In this document: in pieces, positions 12,501 through 20,106 of the stretch
How positions within the stretch are numbered: the stretch's first letter is position 1
Layout of the letters: each line of letters starts with the position of its first letter
Assembly: GCA_012932295.1 (NCBI GenBank)
Contig: JAAONU010000002.1
Span: 38,995,521-39,059,520 of the forward strand
Direction: 5' to 3'
Origin: Cyclina sinensis
Lineage: Eukaryota > Mollusca > Bivalvia > Venerida > Veneridae
DNA: 64,000 bases
Made by a program: the position numbers and the translations under genes
Notes under the pieces: model-generated
Seen by the model: only the letters and a program-made list of their open reading frames with translations
Databases searched by the model: none
Told to the model about the DNA's origin: nothing

Positions 12501-12816
12501 TTTTATTCCGCACGTTCGTAATAATTTTCTCGTTTACAGGAAATAAAACAAAGAAAAAATAAACAATCAACTATATCAGAAATTAAGACTGATTTTAATT
12601 CAAATTTTGCACTTTAGTGAAGGCCTTCAAATATATCAATCTCAATCAGCTGCTTTTCAAAGAGGCTCCTTAAGGATAATTTATTATACGAATTCAGCGC
12701 TCTAAAGTCTTACCGAAATCCACGAGTGTCTTCATCGATAAGGGTGATGGGTTAAACTGTGAATAATGATCCACAAGCCCCGCAACCTTCTGAAATAAAG
12801 TCCTGTAAAATCGCAT
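400..12816 (-). CDS. PDK: Pyruvate dehydrogenase kinase, mitochondrial (5' half of gene, exons 1-5)
   Basis: Mitochondrial serine kinase that phosphorylates the E1-alpha subunit of the pyruvate dehydrogenase complex and switches it off. The call rests on spliced exons on the minus strand. Joined, they give the family signatures [37 protein letters not shown] and [14 protein letters not shown], in the order and spacing of animal PDK1-4 as I remember them. Exons (high to low coordinate) are 12714-12816 (or the alternative 12124-12331), 5496-5637, 4793-4867, 2684-2747 and 400-517. Phases are 1, 2, 2, 0, 1 and every junction has AG acceptor and GT donor. The visible part is 167 codons with exon 1a, or 202 with 1b. 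It covers the N-terminal helical regulatory domain (BCDHK_Adom3 type). The GHKL ATP-binding half must lie left of position 400. BCKDK, the nearest relative, lacks the DRFYTNRIS form, so PDK is firm; the paralogue number is not assignable. Confidence 0.95.
873..1661 (+). repeat. ACAAG-type hairpin-ended non-autonomous element (bivalve dispersed repeat)
   Basis: It starts ACAAG followed by the palindrome AGGACCATATGGTCCT (878-893) and then ATCGCTCACCTG. It ends with the stem CACCTGA...TCAGGTG (1637-1657) and GAGC. Inside are three diverged tandem segments, each starting CTATGCAAAATGAAGTGAC at 949, 1092 and 1303. Ends and internal units match a repeat family I know to be common in bivalve genomes. 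There is no coding capacity; the short frame at 1516-1704 lies inside it. It sits between PDK exons 5 and 4. Confidence 0.7.
2684..2747 (-). CDS. PDK: PDK exon 4
   Basis: 64-base exon. The acceptor is TTTTGCAG|G at 2748-2749 and the donor CAA|GTAAGT after 2684. It encodes [20 protein letters not shown] and Q. This contains the RNRH motif and the TMAQ that precedes GV in all animal PDKs. It leaves in phase 0. Confidence 0.95.
4195..4421. mobile_element. MITE-like element with ~30-bp terminal inverted repeats
   Basis: The left end, TTATGCTACAAATGTCACAG and onward (4195-4224), is the reverse complement of the right end (4391-4421) apart from a few differences. The element is about 227 bp and non-coding. 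Related copies are at 15826-16010 and, in two pieces, at 60735-60850 and 61600-61675. It lies in PDK intron 3 (between exons 4 and 3). Confidence 0.7.
4793..4867 (-). CDS. PDK: PDK exon 3
   Basis: 75-base exon. The acceptor is TTTCAG|G at 4868-4869 and the donor TCAAA|GTAAGT after 4793. It completes the Trp codon and encodes [19 protein letters not shown], then PNTLSK. This corresponds to the PDK segment WYxQSFxELLEFExK. It enters and leaves in phase 2. Confidence 0.93.
5496..5637 (-). CDS. PDK: PDK exon 2
   Basis: 142-base internal exon. The acceptor is TTTAG|GT at 5638-5639 and the donor AACTG|GTAAGT after 5496. It enters in phase 1 (completing Gly) and leaves in phase 2 (TG of a Trp codon). 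It encodes the conserved block [19 protein letters not shown] followed by [17 protein letters not shown]. This matches the PDK stretch between the N-terminal helix and the 'W-Y-x-QSF' segment. Confidence 0.95.
8090..8520 (+). repeat. Degenerate dispersed repeat ending GGGGGCATAAAAAG
   Basis: It contains two related segments, each with TGAAAAATATCCAACTTGCC (about 8110 and 8265), and the phrase AAAATGGATGCCACAGTTAT. The same phrases recur at 8840-8917 and 9990-10226. Non-coding; probably a bivalve interspersed element of unknown class. Confidence 0.5.
8830..10230 (+). repeat. Second copy of the same dispersed repeat, split by a 1-kb insertion
   Basis: The left part (8830-8917) reads AAAAATGGATGCC...GTGTATAATACAAG. 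The right part (9931-10230) resumes ATGAAG..CATTGGTA and ends GGGGTGCATAAAAAG. Removing 8918-9930 restores the order seen in the undisturbed copy at 8340-8520. This dates the 1-kb insertion as younger than its host repeat. Confidence 0.55.
8918..9930 (+). mobile_element. 1-kb hairpin-ended repeat, copy 1
   Basis: It starts with the stem TTGGCTT...AAGCCAA and ends with the perfect hairpin GGAGAGGTC-TGAT-GACCTCTCC (9909-9930). It is nearly identical to 31138-32117. It contains three copies of a 16-base unit GGGCCGTTTTAACCAT near 9697-9745, where copy 2 has two. There is no transposase or reverse transcriptase frame. The insertion point inside another repeat and the ACAAG / ATGAAG sequences at its two edges suggest a mobile unit with a short target duplication. 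The class is unknown. Confidence 0.7.
10431..10500 (+). repeat. tRNA-like segment (SINE head or tRNA pseudogene)
   Basis: It has a pol III A-box-like CCGCTCAGTGGTTTAGG at about 10434-10450 and a B-box-like GGTTCTAATCC (10486-10496, one mismatch to GGTTCGAATCC) at tRNA-like spacing. I could not close a full cloverleaf, so this is a tRNA-derived SINE head or a pseudogene rather than a working tRNA. Confidence 0.4.
10640..11190 (+). repeat. Diverged internal units of the ACAAG-type repeat
   Basis: It holds phrases such as CATAATTTGAA, TGGGGCCCACAGTGACCCCA and TTTTCAAGATTTTCCTATAT, as in the tandem units at 949-1590. Neither end is recognisable. Non-coding. Confidence 0.4.
12124..12331 (-). CDS. 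PDK: PDK alternative exon 1b (divergent presequence)
   Basis: A second first-exon candidate about 0.4 kb nearer the gene body. The frame has an in-frame TAA a few codons upstream, so the first ATG is at 12331; a second lies two codons on, at 12325. It encodes 69 residues and one base and ends G|GTAAGT at 12124, in the same phase 1 as exon 1a. The last stretch, [20 protein letters not shown], aligns with exon 1a [20 protein letters not shown], so it is a homologous but diverged PDK N-terminus. The first ~45 residues are rich in Lys, Arg, Ser and Phe with few acids, as in a cleavable mitochondrial presequence. Either exon can splice to exon 2 and keep frame. Alternative explanation: a decaying duplicate exon, although its frame and donor are intact. 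Confidence 0.82.
12714..12816 (-). CDS. PDK: PDK exon 1a (canonical N-terminus)
   Basis: Coding part of the distal first exon. The ATG is at 12816-12814 and the exon ends G|GTAAGA at 12714 in phase 1. It reads 34 residues starting [18 protein letters not shown] and continuing [16 protein letters not shown], plus the first base of a Gly codon. This aligns without gaps to the start of vertebrate PDK3 as remembered (Met-Arg start, F-x-PSPLS-x-K, DFG). The short start is a basic, hydrophobic mitochondrial leader. A perfect CRE lies about 90 bases upstream. The upstream limit of the untranslated region cannot be seen. Confidence 0.93.
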
Positions 12817-12903
12817 TTTGTATCACTTTCTGTAAAAACTGAAACTGGACTGTTTTCCTGACAAGTGCAGTTGTCTAACTCCATTACATTAGTAATCTGA
12901 ATG

Positions 12904-12911
12904 TGACGTCA
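12904..12911. promoter_or_regulatory. Perfect CRE palindrome TGACGTCA upstream of PDK exon 1a
   Basis: The 8-base palindrome TGACGTCA is the consensus site for CREB/ATF factors. It lies about 90 bases upstream of the exon 1a start codon, within promoter distance. PDK genes are nutrient-responsive, so a cAMP-responsive site would fit, but this is inference from position. No clear TATA box was identified. Confidence 0.45.
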
Positions 12912-15825
12912 TGGAAAATTTTATTTGGATACCATTGGACAGTATCGCAAAAATATTCAGTTTGATTTGCATCTTTCTGGAAGAACAATGGCAACACAAC
13001 AATACACAACTGCAAATAAATGAAGAAATATCCATCTTATATGAAAATACGAAATATGTTCCTTTATTCTTGAACTTAAATGGACTTTCTAGCGTATTAT
13101 TCGGATGGACTTTCTATCGTATTATTCGTAGCTTGGTGGTAAACGCAATAATTAGTACACGTGCGCAGCTGCACACCCTGGTTTCTACCAAGAGATACTA
13201 ACTATTAAATTTCGGGAGACCTTCCATTAATGCAACGAAATAAATACTATATTTTCATTTCATAACAGAAGATTGTTTAATGTCAAACCATTATGTTTAG
13301 ATTACATAAACCAAACTGATCATTAATCATTCAAAAAATCGTACTTTGAATGACTGAAGTTTAGTTCCCTTAGTTAAAATAATCATATGTAGAAAAAGGG
13401 ATTTAATATTTCAGGGGAGACCGGGGCAAAACGAAACATATTTTACAAATTTCCCCAGCACTCATGTATGAATTATTGGAAACGTATGTTATTTATAACA
13501 TATAAAATAATATAATTATATTTATAACTGACATAATGTATCACGACAGTACTTAATTTTGATATAATATTAAAACATACCCTTCCATTAACTTAGACAT
13601 TACCATACACCAAAATGACTCGTGTAAATTGTTCCATTTTGCCCCACCTATGGGGCAAAATGGCACATATTAACTGCAAAATGGAACATTGCCATATGTC
13701 AGTTGAACACATTTCAAAACGACCGTGTTAAAGAATTGAATCTTCTTTTCTGTTGTGGTTCTTTTATAATAGTAAACGTGTGTACATCTAAACAGCCAGT
13801 ATGATATGATAAGGAGTAGGACTTGACTGGAAGATGTTAGGTTTATACTAGGAAGGTAATCTTCTTCGACATTAATTTTTGTATAGATTGGTACTATTAC
13901 GTATAAAAAGGTAATGACATGTCAGGGAAGCAGGGTTAGGTTTGTTAGGCAGTACATAGGAACTGTTACTCTTCACTTCATCATTTTTGAGTTATTCCCC
14001 GTTGCCATTTTTCCTATTTAATTTTTGTTTGGACTTTAACACTAAAAGTATTTGACGTATCAAAATAAAACTTCTAAAGTGCATAGATGTCATTAAGGAG
14101 TCATGCGGTGTGTAGGAACTGTTACTCTTCACTTGTTTAGACCAAAAATTGTTCTGCTGCTTTTAGAATGTTTTGACATAATTTCTCTCAAACGATGTCA
14201 TTTACTATAAGAGCTATTTCTGCGTGGTACCGCTCAGTATCTGGCATACCTATCTGGCTGAAAAACTATGTGAACTACACTAAAAATTTTGTCTAAAACA
14301 CCAATTTATGAATAGGTAAATCGAAAAAAAAAGAAAATCCGTTAATGCAGATTCGATGAAAAAACACAGGAAGAGGCGGAGTGAACTATAAGGCATTTAA
14401 AAAAGCAACTACATTCAATATAATTCAAATCCTGTTGGACCAGTGGTTATCATAATTTCAATATTTCATCTTTTGAAACTCTTCCAAAACACGAATCAAA
14501 CCCGCACACTATTTAACCTAAAAATAGCATTCTTAAAATAGATTGTAAAATTCCATTAAGCTCAGGCCTAACAAAGTAGGAAAATTTTCTTTTTGGTTTG
14601 TTTAGGGACAGCTATAAACACTATGTAAACAATAGAGCGTAAGTCAACCGTAAAAATCAGATTGTCAACATGTATAGATGTAAGCCAACTAATATATCCG
14701 TTTGCCGGTACACTTGTCAGGCTAGAACAGTATGCTAAAATTGACAGCGAATATGTCCATGCACTATTTTTCAACTCTTTGGCCTTTTGTTTGAAGAAAA
14801 ATCGGTTAGCAGGGCAGAAATCTATTAAATGTTCAGTCAATCAAATGTTTCAATTAAACAAACTTCGTACTAGAAGCGTTGAAATTAAGAAATCAACGTT
14901 AACATTTAGCTAAATAGAAGTTTTGTTAACGTTTTTCATTATTTCATTAAGATTGTCGTAGCAGGGGAAATAATCGCTGCAACTTTCCTATGCAACTCTG
15001 TATATCGGTTAGCTTTATTAATTCTGCGTTGACGGTTTGACCCATCATTGAAAGACATCACCTGTCATAAATTTTCTCGATCTCTCTTCGACAAGTCTGA
15101 TTAGTTGGACTATATATCGGTAGGCTCCCATAAATTCGCTAAGATACTTACATTATTCCGCTCGACTTAAAGTGTAGCTAATGTTGAGCTAAGTGTGAGA
15201 GAATTACATGATCTATGAATTTATAACTGTATATCTATATGAAATCTATGAATTTATGGACAATGCTTTTCGGCTAATTTTTGGGAAGTTAGACTTTCCA
15301 TAAATAATAAAATGACAGCAAAAACATTCATCACTAATGGCCATACTATCGCAACTATCTCAACCAACGTCCGCTCCCCGGAATTGTTAGAACTTTGGTG
15401 GCAGCGGTATATATATACATATGTAATTTTTTTTACAACAGTAAATCAGGCTAATGACCGTAGAAAGTATCAAAATGCACACAGCGATTACTAGAACTTC
15501 CCTTTGTCTTCTGAAGAATGAAGGGGATATCACTGCATATGTGATTGCTAGAATACGCGTCGAACTTCCGGAGTTGTCAGATCCTGCTTCTTAAATCGGC
15601 TGTTCATGATATATTACTATCGACGATAATTTGAAAGTGCAGCTAACCGTAGCATTTTGTAAATGCAGTAAACAATAGTTTACAGTTTATAGTTAAAGTT
15701 TACTTAGAAGTGGAATCTATATAAGTAGGGCCGTGATTTTAATATCTTATGTAGGACCAGTTGTCTTTAATATTTTTTATTCAACTTTTCGTCATTAGGA
15801 TTCCAAACAAACGTCTGTTTTCACA
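12912..15825. other. Gene-free stretch upstream of PDK
   Basis: Short open frames on both strands (for example 12911-13201 and 14662-14913) have no recognisable motif. Structures seen are a two-copy 25-base tandem duplication near 13082-13128 and a perfect 13-bp hairpin at 13634-13663. Nothing else is supported. Confidence 0.6.
13634..13663. repeat. Perfect 13-bp stem hairpin
   Basis: CCATTTTGCCCCA and TGGGGCAAAATGG are exact reverse complements around a CCTA loop. Related phrases (GGGGCAAAACGAAACAT at about 13425, CAAAATGGAACAT at 13677) surround it, so it may be the centre of a decayed repeat. Confidence 0.6.
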
Positions 15826-16010
15826 GAACAGTCACAGGTACTTGGGAACATAACTAGCTAGGATACTTAATCTGCTTGTGAATGGAAATCACTACATCAT
15901 ACGTTAAGACCATACTGTATGCATGTATATATACTTAAAGTAAATGAGTTACGGTGTAATTTTTCATTCACACGCATGTCCAGGGTCCAAACCTGTGAGT
16001 ATAGTATTTT
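15826..16010. mobile_element. Second copy of the 227-bp MITE-like family (one end eroded)
   Basis: It reads GTCACAGGTACTTGGGAACA, then ATAACTAG, CATACGTTAAGACCATACTG and TTTTTCATTCACACGCATG. This is the same order as the reverse complement of 4195-4421. Its right terminal repeat is shortened. Non-coding. Confidence 0.55.
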
Positions 16011-16194
16011 CTATTCTTTGGATGATCGAAATGAAGAATTAAAAAAAAAAAAACACTTCAAGAAATTTAGATTGACAACCTAGTCCTGTCAAGATTTTCC
16101 GCGCCATTTCGTAATTGTTCGCCTGATGTAGCTAGTCAGTTAGTAACATTGGCAATTACACATGCGCTTTTTTGCGGATAAATCAACTAAAACC

Positions 16195-16453
16195 GACACT
16201 TGTACGGTTCAGTGAATACGTGTACAGCAGTTTAATGTATCCCAGCTCTTCGATTCGCTACACGCACCGAGGCGTGGCAGGAGGCAGCCAGACAGGGGGT
16301 AATTTCAGTCACGTAAGAAACGTGTTAGGTGATAGGGCGGCTCTTGTCTTTCGGAGGAACGTTAAACCGAGTTCCCATGTTCCGTATCTTGCACTATCTC
16401 CCAAAACATAAAACAACTAATCTCTGCAGGGGGTACCGACGATAAATAAACTC

Positions 16454-16486
<33 letters not shown>

Positions 16487-16490
16487 GTGG
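16195..16490 (+). mobile_element. SINE-like element with conserved central domain and GA tail
   Basis: It has a weak tRNA-like head (GGTTCAGTGAATACG near 16205, TCGATTCGC near 16250). The body CTTTCGGAGGAACGTTAAAC (about 16349-16368) followed by CGAG resembles the conserved central domains shared by several metazoan SINE superfamilies as I remember them. It ends near a (GA)n run at 16452-16486. The reading frame at 16172-16411 is incidental. Confidence 0.5.
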
Positions 16491-16834
16491 ATCACTGATA
16501 CGTACAGTGGTTCCTTGCTGGACTGTGGGTAGCAAGATCGATTTTTACTTTTCACCAACCACAACTAATTGTCGTTCGCCAAGGTCCTATGTATCGGTAC
16601 CATACACTGAACATGTAAAAGAACAACGAGCAGGGTGTCTCTGTTTCTTGTTCTATCCTCTACAACCCGAGACGAGTAAGGTGACATTTCGCGCCTTTGT
16701 TTTCTGTAACCGAATCTATGTCCTTTTGTACTTCACCTGCTATTCCTGACTCATTTCAATATATCAGATAATCGCGGCAACTGTCTGACCTACCATTCCA
16801 TTCCTTTGGCTTTGCAGTTGCTTTCATATTTTAC

Positions 16835-19800
16835 CAAGTTTTCAAGTTTTATTGAGCAAATCGGCAATACAAATTGCCTATGGCCAAAAACATTTACATA
16901 TATTTTATAAACACAAAACATCGTGAAAATGACAAGGAATAAGTAATTCAAATACATTGACAAAGCAAGACAATTAAGCAAGTAAAATATACAAAACAAG
17001 CAGACAGACAAACAAAAAGACAAGCAAAAAACAAAACAAACAAAAAAAACCAACACAATACGAAAAAAGACACTGAAGCAAAGAAAGAAAATACTGAAAC
17101 AGTTTTAGTTATTATCCAGAGTATTGTTGCGACGAGAAAAAGCATCTTTTAGATATTTAGCTAGTTTCAATAATTTACTTTTATTGTTACTGGACATAAT
17201 CGAGACAAATTTTGCTAAAGAGGGCCATGCAGTAGTTCCCAAGTATTTTTTCCTAATATCAGAGTAGTAGTTACAGCACAATAAGAAATGGAATTCAGAT
17301 TCAATAACATGTTGATTACACAATCTACATAAACGATTTTCCCTATCAATACCAAAATATCTTCCTGTTTCTATGTCTAAGGAATGTGAACAAAGTCTAA
17401 AACATGTTAAACATTGGCGTAATTTGTCATCCTTTATCACATTAAAATAATTTTCAAACTGAAAAACTGATTTATATTTACTATAATACTGTAGTTTAGT
17501 CGAAATAGAAAGAGAACCATTCCATTTTTGAATATATTGGTCGTACAGGCGAATTTTTATTAACGGTAAATAATTAAAAGTTGGATCAAAATCAGTTAAA
17601 ATGTACGAAAAACCTAATCTATCAATGGTGGCTTTCATATGGTAAGTCCATGAATTAACAATGTTAAGCTCATTTACTTCATTAAACAAGGAAAACATAG
17701 GAGACAATGTATTTTTTCTGATTTTTAACAAAAATTTTAAAGCTCTTTCTTTACTTAGAACAGACAAAGGGTATCTCCCAAGCTCACCATATATAGCATT
17801 GTTCGGCGTTTGTTTACGCACACCTAGTATATACTTAAGAAATTTAATATGTACCTTGTCTATTTCTGTGAAGTCATAAGCGCCCAAAACCTCAGATCCG
17901 TACAGAAGAATTGGAGCTACCAGGGTGTCAAACATATGTAACTTTGTTTTGATATCAAATTTAACTTTGTCAAAAATAGAAATAAGATTATGATATGCAC
18001 GTAGAGCTTGATCCGACAGTGCTTTGATTGAATTTTTCATATTACCTGTGTAAGTAAACTTAATGCCTAAATATGTGAAAGAGTCCACACGTTCAATTTT
18101 TTGATCGTTTATAAAGATGTTCGCTAGATTTGGACTTTTACGTTTTTCAAAAACACATAACTTAGTTTTATCAATATTAATTTTTAGTCCCCATTTAACA
18201 GAATATTGATACAGATTGTTTATTTGACTCTGAAGGCTTACTGGATCAGTTGTAAATAAAACAATATCATCAGCAAACAAAATAATAAACATTGATAAAA
18301 TGTTGAGATCCTTTTCAGTCAAACTGTTAATATCTATAGCGTTCACTATATCATTTATAAAGAGAATAAATAAAAGAGGCGATAATGGCTCTCCCTGTTT
18401 TACTCCAATAGTAACATCGAAAAATTCAGACATTGACATGTTAGCAGAAACCTTAATGCAAGATTTTACATTGGCATAAATAGACTTAAGCATTTTAATG
18501 ATTTTGCAACTGACGCCAGATTCTACTAGTCTAACCCATAATGCATCATGATTAACCGTGTCGAAGGCCTTTTCATAGTCGATAAATATACACCAAAGCT
18601 TCGAGTTAAGAGACAAGGTTTTCTGAACAATAGAATGTAGAATGTAAATAGCGTCTGCAGTACAACGATTATCACGAAAACCAAATTGATTGTCACAAAA
18701 AACATTTTCAGATTCGCACCATTTGTTAATTCTATTTCTTAATAATAGGGAGAATATTTTCGCCATTATATTAATAATAGTAATTCCTCTATAGTTAGAT
18801 GGATTATCTAAAGAGCCTTTTTTGTGTATAGGGACAATATAACCTTTACTCCATTCAGCCGGAAAAACGCCATCTGAATATATCTTATTATATAGTATAC
18901 AAAGATAAGGAGCAATAAAATCATTTCCATCAATGAAAAAATCTGCCACGTTATTGTCTAAGTCACAACTTTTATTCCTCTTCAGACATTTGATCGTTTT
19001 TTGGATTTCATCTATCGTAAATTCTGCGTCAAGTTCTTCTATATGCAATGCTTCTAAACGTGGAAAACTTTCGTCAGTATCATTAAACTGAAAATTATTT
19101 TTTGTTGAGAGATCTGAAAAATGTTTCACAAAATCATCTGCGGAGACATTATTATAATAATTATTCTTAACTGATTTAAACTTTTTCACATATTTCCAGA
19201 AATGTTTCGGAGAATGTTTACACAACTGAGAAAGTTTGCATTTTTCTTTTTTATAAAATACATGCTTAGCTTTGCGTTTAATTTTTGAAAAGTAATTCCT
19301 ATTGTTTAAGAAAGAAATTTTATTAATGTCACTCGGGTCTATAGATAAATTTCGCTTACACTCATAAAAACGTTTTTTAGCTGTACGACAGTCGTCATTG
19401 AACCATGGTGCTTTTTTGAATTTCTTATTTGGCGTTAACGGACATGTTTTACCAAAACATTTGAAAGAAATATCGTGAATTGTTTGTGAAAACGATTCAA
19501 TGCAAACATTTGTATCTATTTCACCTGTAACTAAGCCGCTTGTCAGGTCATCGAACACGTGTTTTTTTGACTCTAATAAATCATTGAATAAAGCAAAATC
19601 AGAAGAATTCCAGAAAATCTTGTCGACAAAAGTTTTTTCCGATTGTCGTAAATAACAATGCGAATAAAACATAGAAAACGTCATGGGCGAATGATCTGAA
19701 AATTCAGTAGGATCTAGAATACACATATTAAAAATGGTATTAAAATTTTTATAACATGTTATTAAGTAATCAACAGTACTAAAACAAGGTTTGTTTCTCG

Positions 19801-19840
19801 AAAACGAGTGAAAAGTTGAGCGCCCCTCTTCAAGCCTCTA
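16835..19840 (-). mobile_element. LINE retrotransposon, 5'-truncated, coding region otherwise intact
   Basis: It comprises the 3' half of a non-LTR retrotransposon: the end of an endonuclease domain, a full reverse transcriptase and a 3' untranslated region. The 3' region (minus strand) has a small stem GGCAAT/ATTGCC at 16863-16878, then AATAAAACTTGAAAACTTGG, the sort of short repeated tail seen in CR1/L2-like LINEs. Upstream of 19840 the endonuclease frame is lost, so the copy is 5'-truncated or rearranged there. No target duplication was found by eye. Confidence 0.9.
17105..19726 (-). CDS. LINE ORF2-type protein: endonuclease end plus reverse transcriptase
   Basis: 873 codons with no stop or frameshift. 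The protein reverse-transcribes LINE RNA at the nicked target. The SDH of the endonuclease C-terminus is at residues 10-12. The reverse transcriptase spans about residues 290-560: SNYRGITIINIMAKIFS, QFGFR, FIDYEKAFDTVNH (first catalytic Asp ~383), KQGEPLSPLLF (~443) and FADDIVLF (catalytic Asp pair ~485-487), then LGIKFT. APILLYGSEV is near 604. The C-terminal CRLC...HFLLCC (~800-818) is a zinc-binding-like motif typical of this LINE group. The frame continues upstream of the first Met to about 19838 (TFHSFSR...STVDYLI), clearly part of the endonuclease, so the true protein started earlier. Jockey/CR1/L2-like; exact clade not assigned. Confidence 0.9.
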   Translation of the reverse strand: MCILDPTEFSDHSPMTFSMFYSHCYLRQSEKTFVDKIFWNSSDFALFNDLLESKKHVFDDLTSGLVTGEIDTNVCIESFSQTIHDISFKCFGKTCPLTPNKKFKKAPWFNDDCRTAKKRFYECKRNLSIDPSDINKISFLNNRNYFSKIKRKAKHVFYKKEKCKLSQLCKHSPKHFWKYVKKFKSVKNNYYNNVSADDFVKHFSDLSTKNNFQFNDTDESFPRLEALHIEELDAEFTIDEIQKTIKCLKRNKSCDLDNNVADFFIDGNDFIAPYLCILYNKIYSDGVFPAEWSKGYIVPIHKKGSLDNPSNYRGITIINIMAKIFSLLLRNRINKWCESENVFCDNQFGFRDNRCTADAIYILHSIVQKTLSLNSKLWCIFIDYEKAFDTVNHDALWVRLVESGVSCKIIKMLKSIYANVKSCIKVSANMSMSEFFDVTIGVKQGEPLSPLLFILFINDIVNAIDINSLTEKDLNILSMFIILFADDIVLFTTDPVSLQSQINNLYQYSVKWGLKINIDKTKLCVFEKRKSPNLANIFINDQKIERVDSFTYLGIKFTYTGNMKNSIKALSDQALRAYHNLISIFDKVKFDIKTKLHMFDTLVAPILLYGSEVLGAYDFTEIDKVHIKFLKYILGVRKQTPNNAIYGELGRYPLSVLSKERALKFLLKIRKNTLSPMFSLFNEVNELNIVNSWTYHMKATIDRLGFSYILTDFDPTFNYLPLIKIRLYDQYIQKWNGSLSISTKLQYYSKYKSVFQFENYFNVIKDDKLRQCLTCFRLCSHSLDIETGRYFGIDRENRLCRLCNQHVIESEFHFLLCCNYYSDIRKKYLGTTAWPSLAKFVSIMSSNNKSKLLKLAKYLKDAFSRRNNTLDNN

Positions 19841-20014
19841 CCAACACCAAAACGATAATTATACTTCCCGCATCCAGACCAGCTGATCAATTTCTGATAA
19901 TGTAATAGTCCCAGTGATCAGTGATCAAACTCACATGTTGTGTAGCCTTTCCTCCAGTTGTGCACGTGTTATAGGGTAGTGCAGGTAGATATGTAGGTAG
20001 TCTGTCAAGTTACT

Positions 20015-20106
20015 AGTCACCCTAATCGTCGGATATCCACGGCCGATCCATTAAAATTTGTTTACATGTAAAAATCAACCGTGGGTATCCGACGATGAGT
20101 CACCCT
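20015..20106. mobile_element. 74-bp foldback element with 9-bp target site duplication
   Basis: The arms ATCGTCGGATATCCACGG (20025-20042) and CCGTGGGTATCCGACGAT (20079-20096) are inverted repeats with one mismatch. The element is flanked on both sides by AGTCACCCT (20015-20023 and 20098-20106), an exact 9-base direct repeat as left by transposition. It is far too short to be autonomous; 8-9 bp duplications are known for hAT and Mutator families. Confidence 0.7.

Noticed and set aside
12911..13201. 96-codon plus-strand frame beginning inside the CRE, divergent to PDK
   Set aside because: No recognisable motif, contains a two-copy 25-base duplication, and sits where the PDK promoter should be.
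16790..17145. Cys/Phe-rich frames next to the LINE
   Set aside because: They lie in the LINE 3' untranslated region and are driven by TTTG/TGTC-rich sequence.
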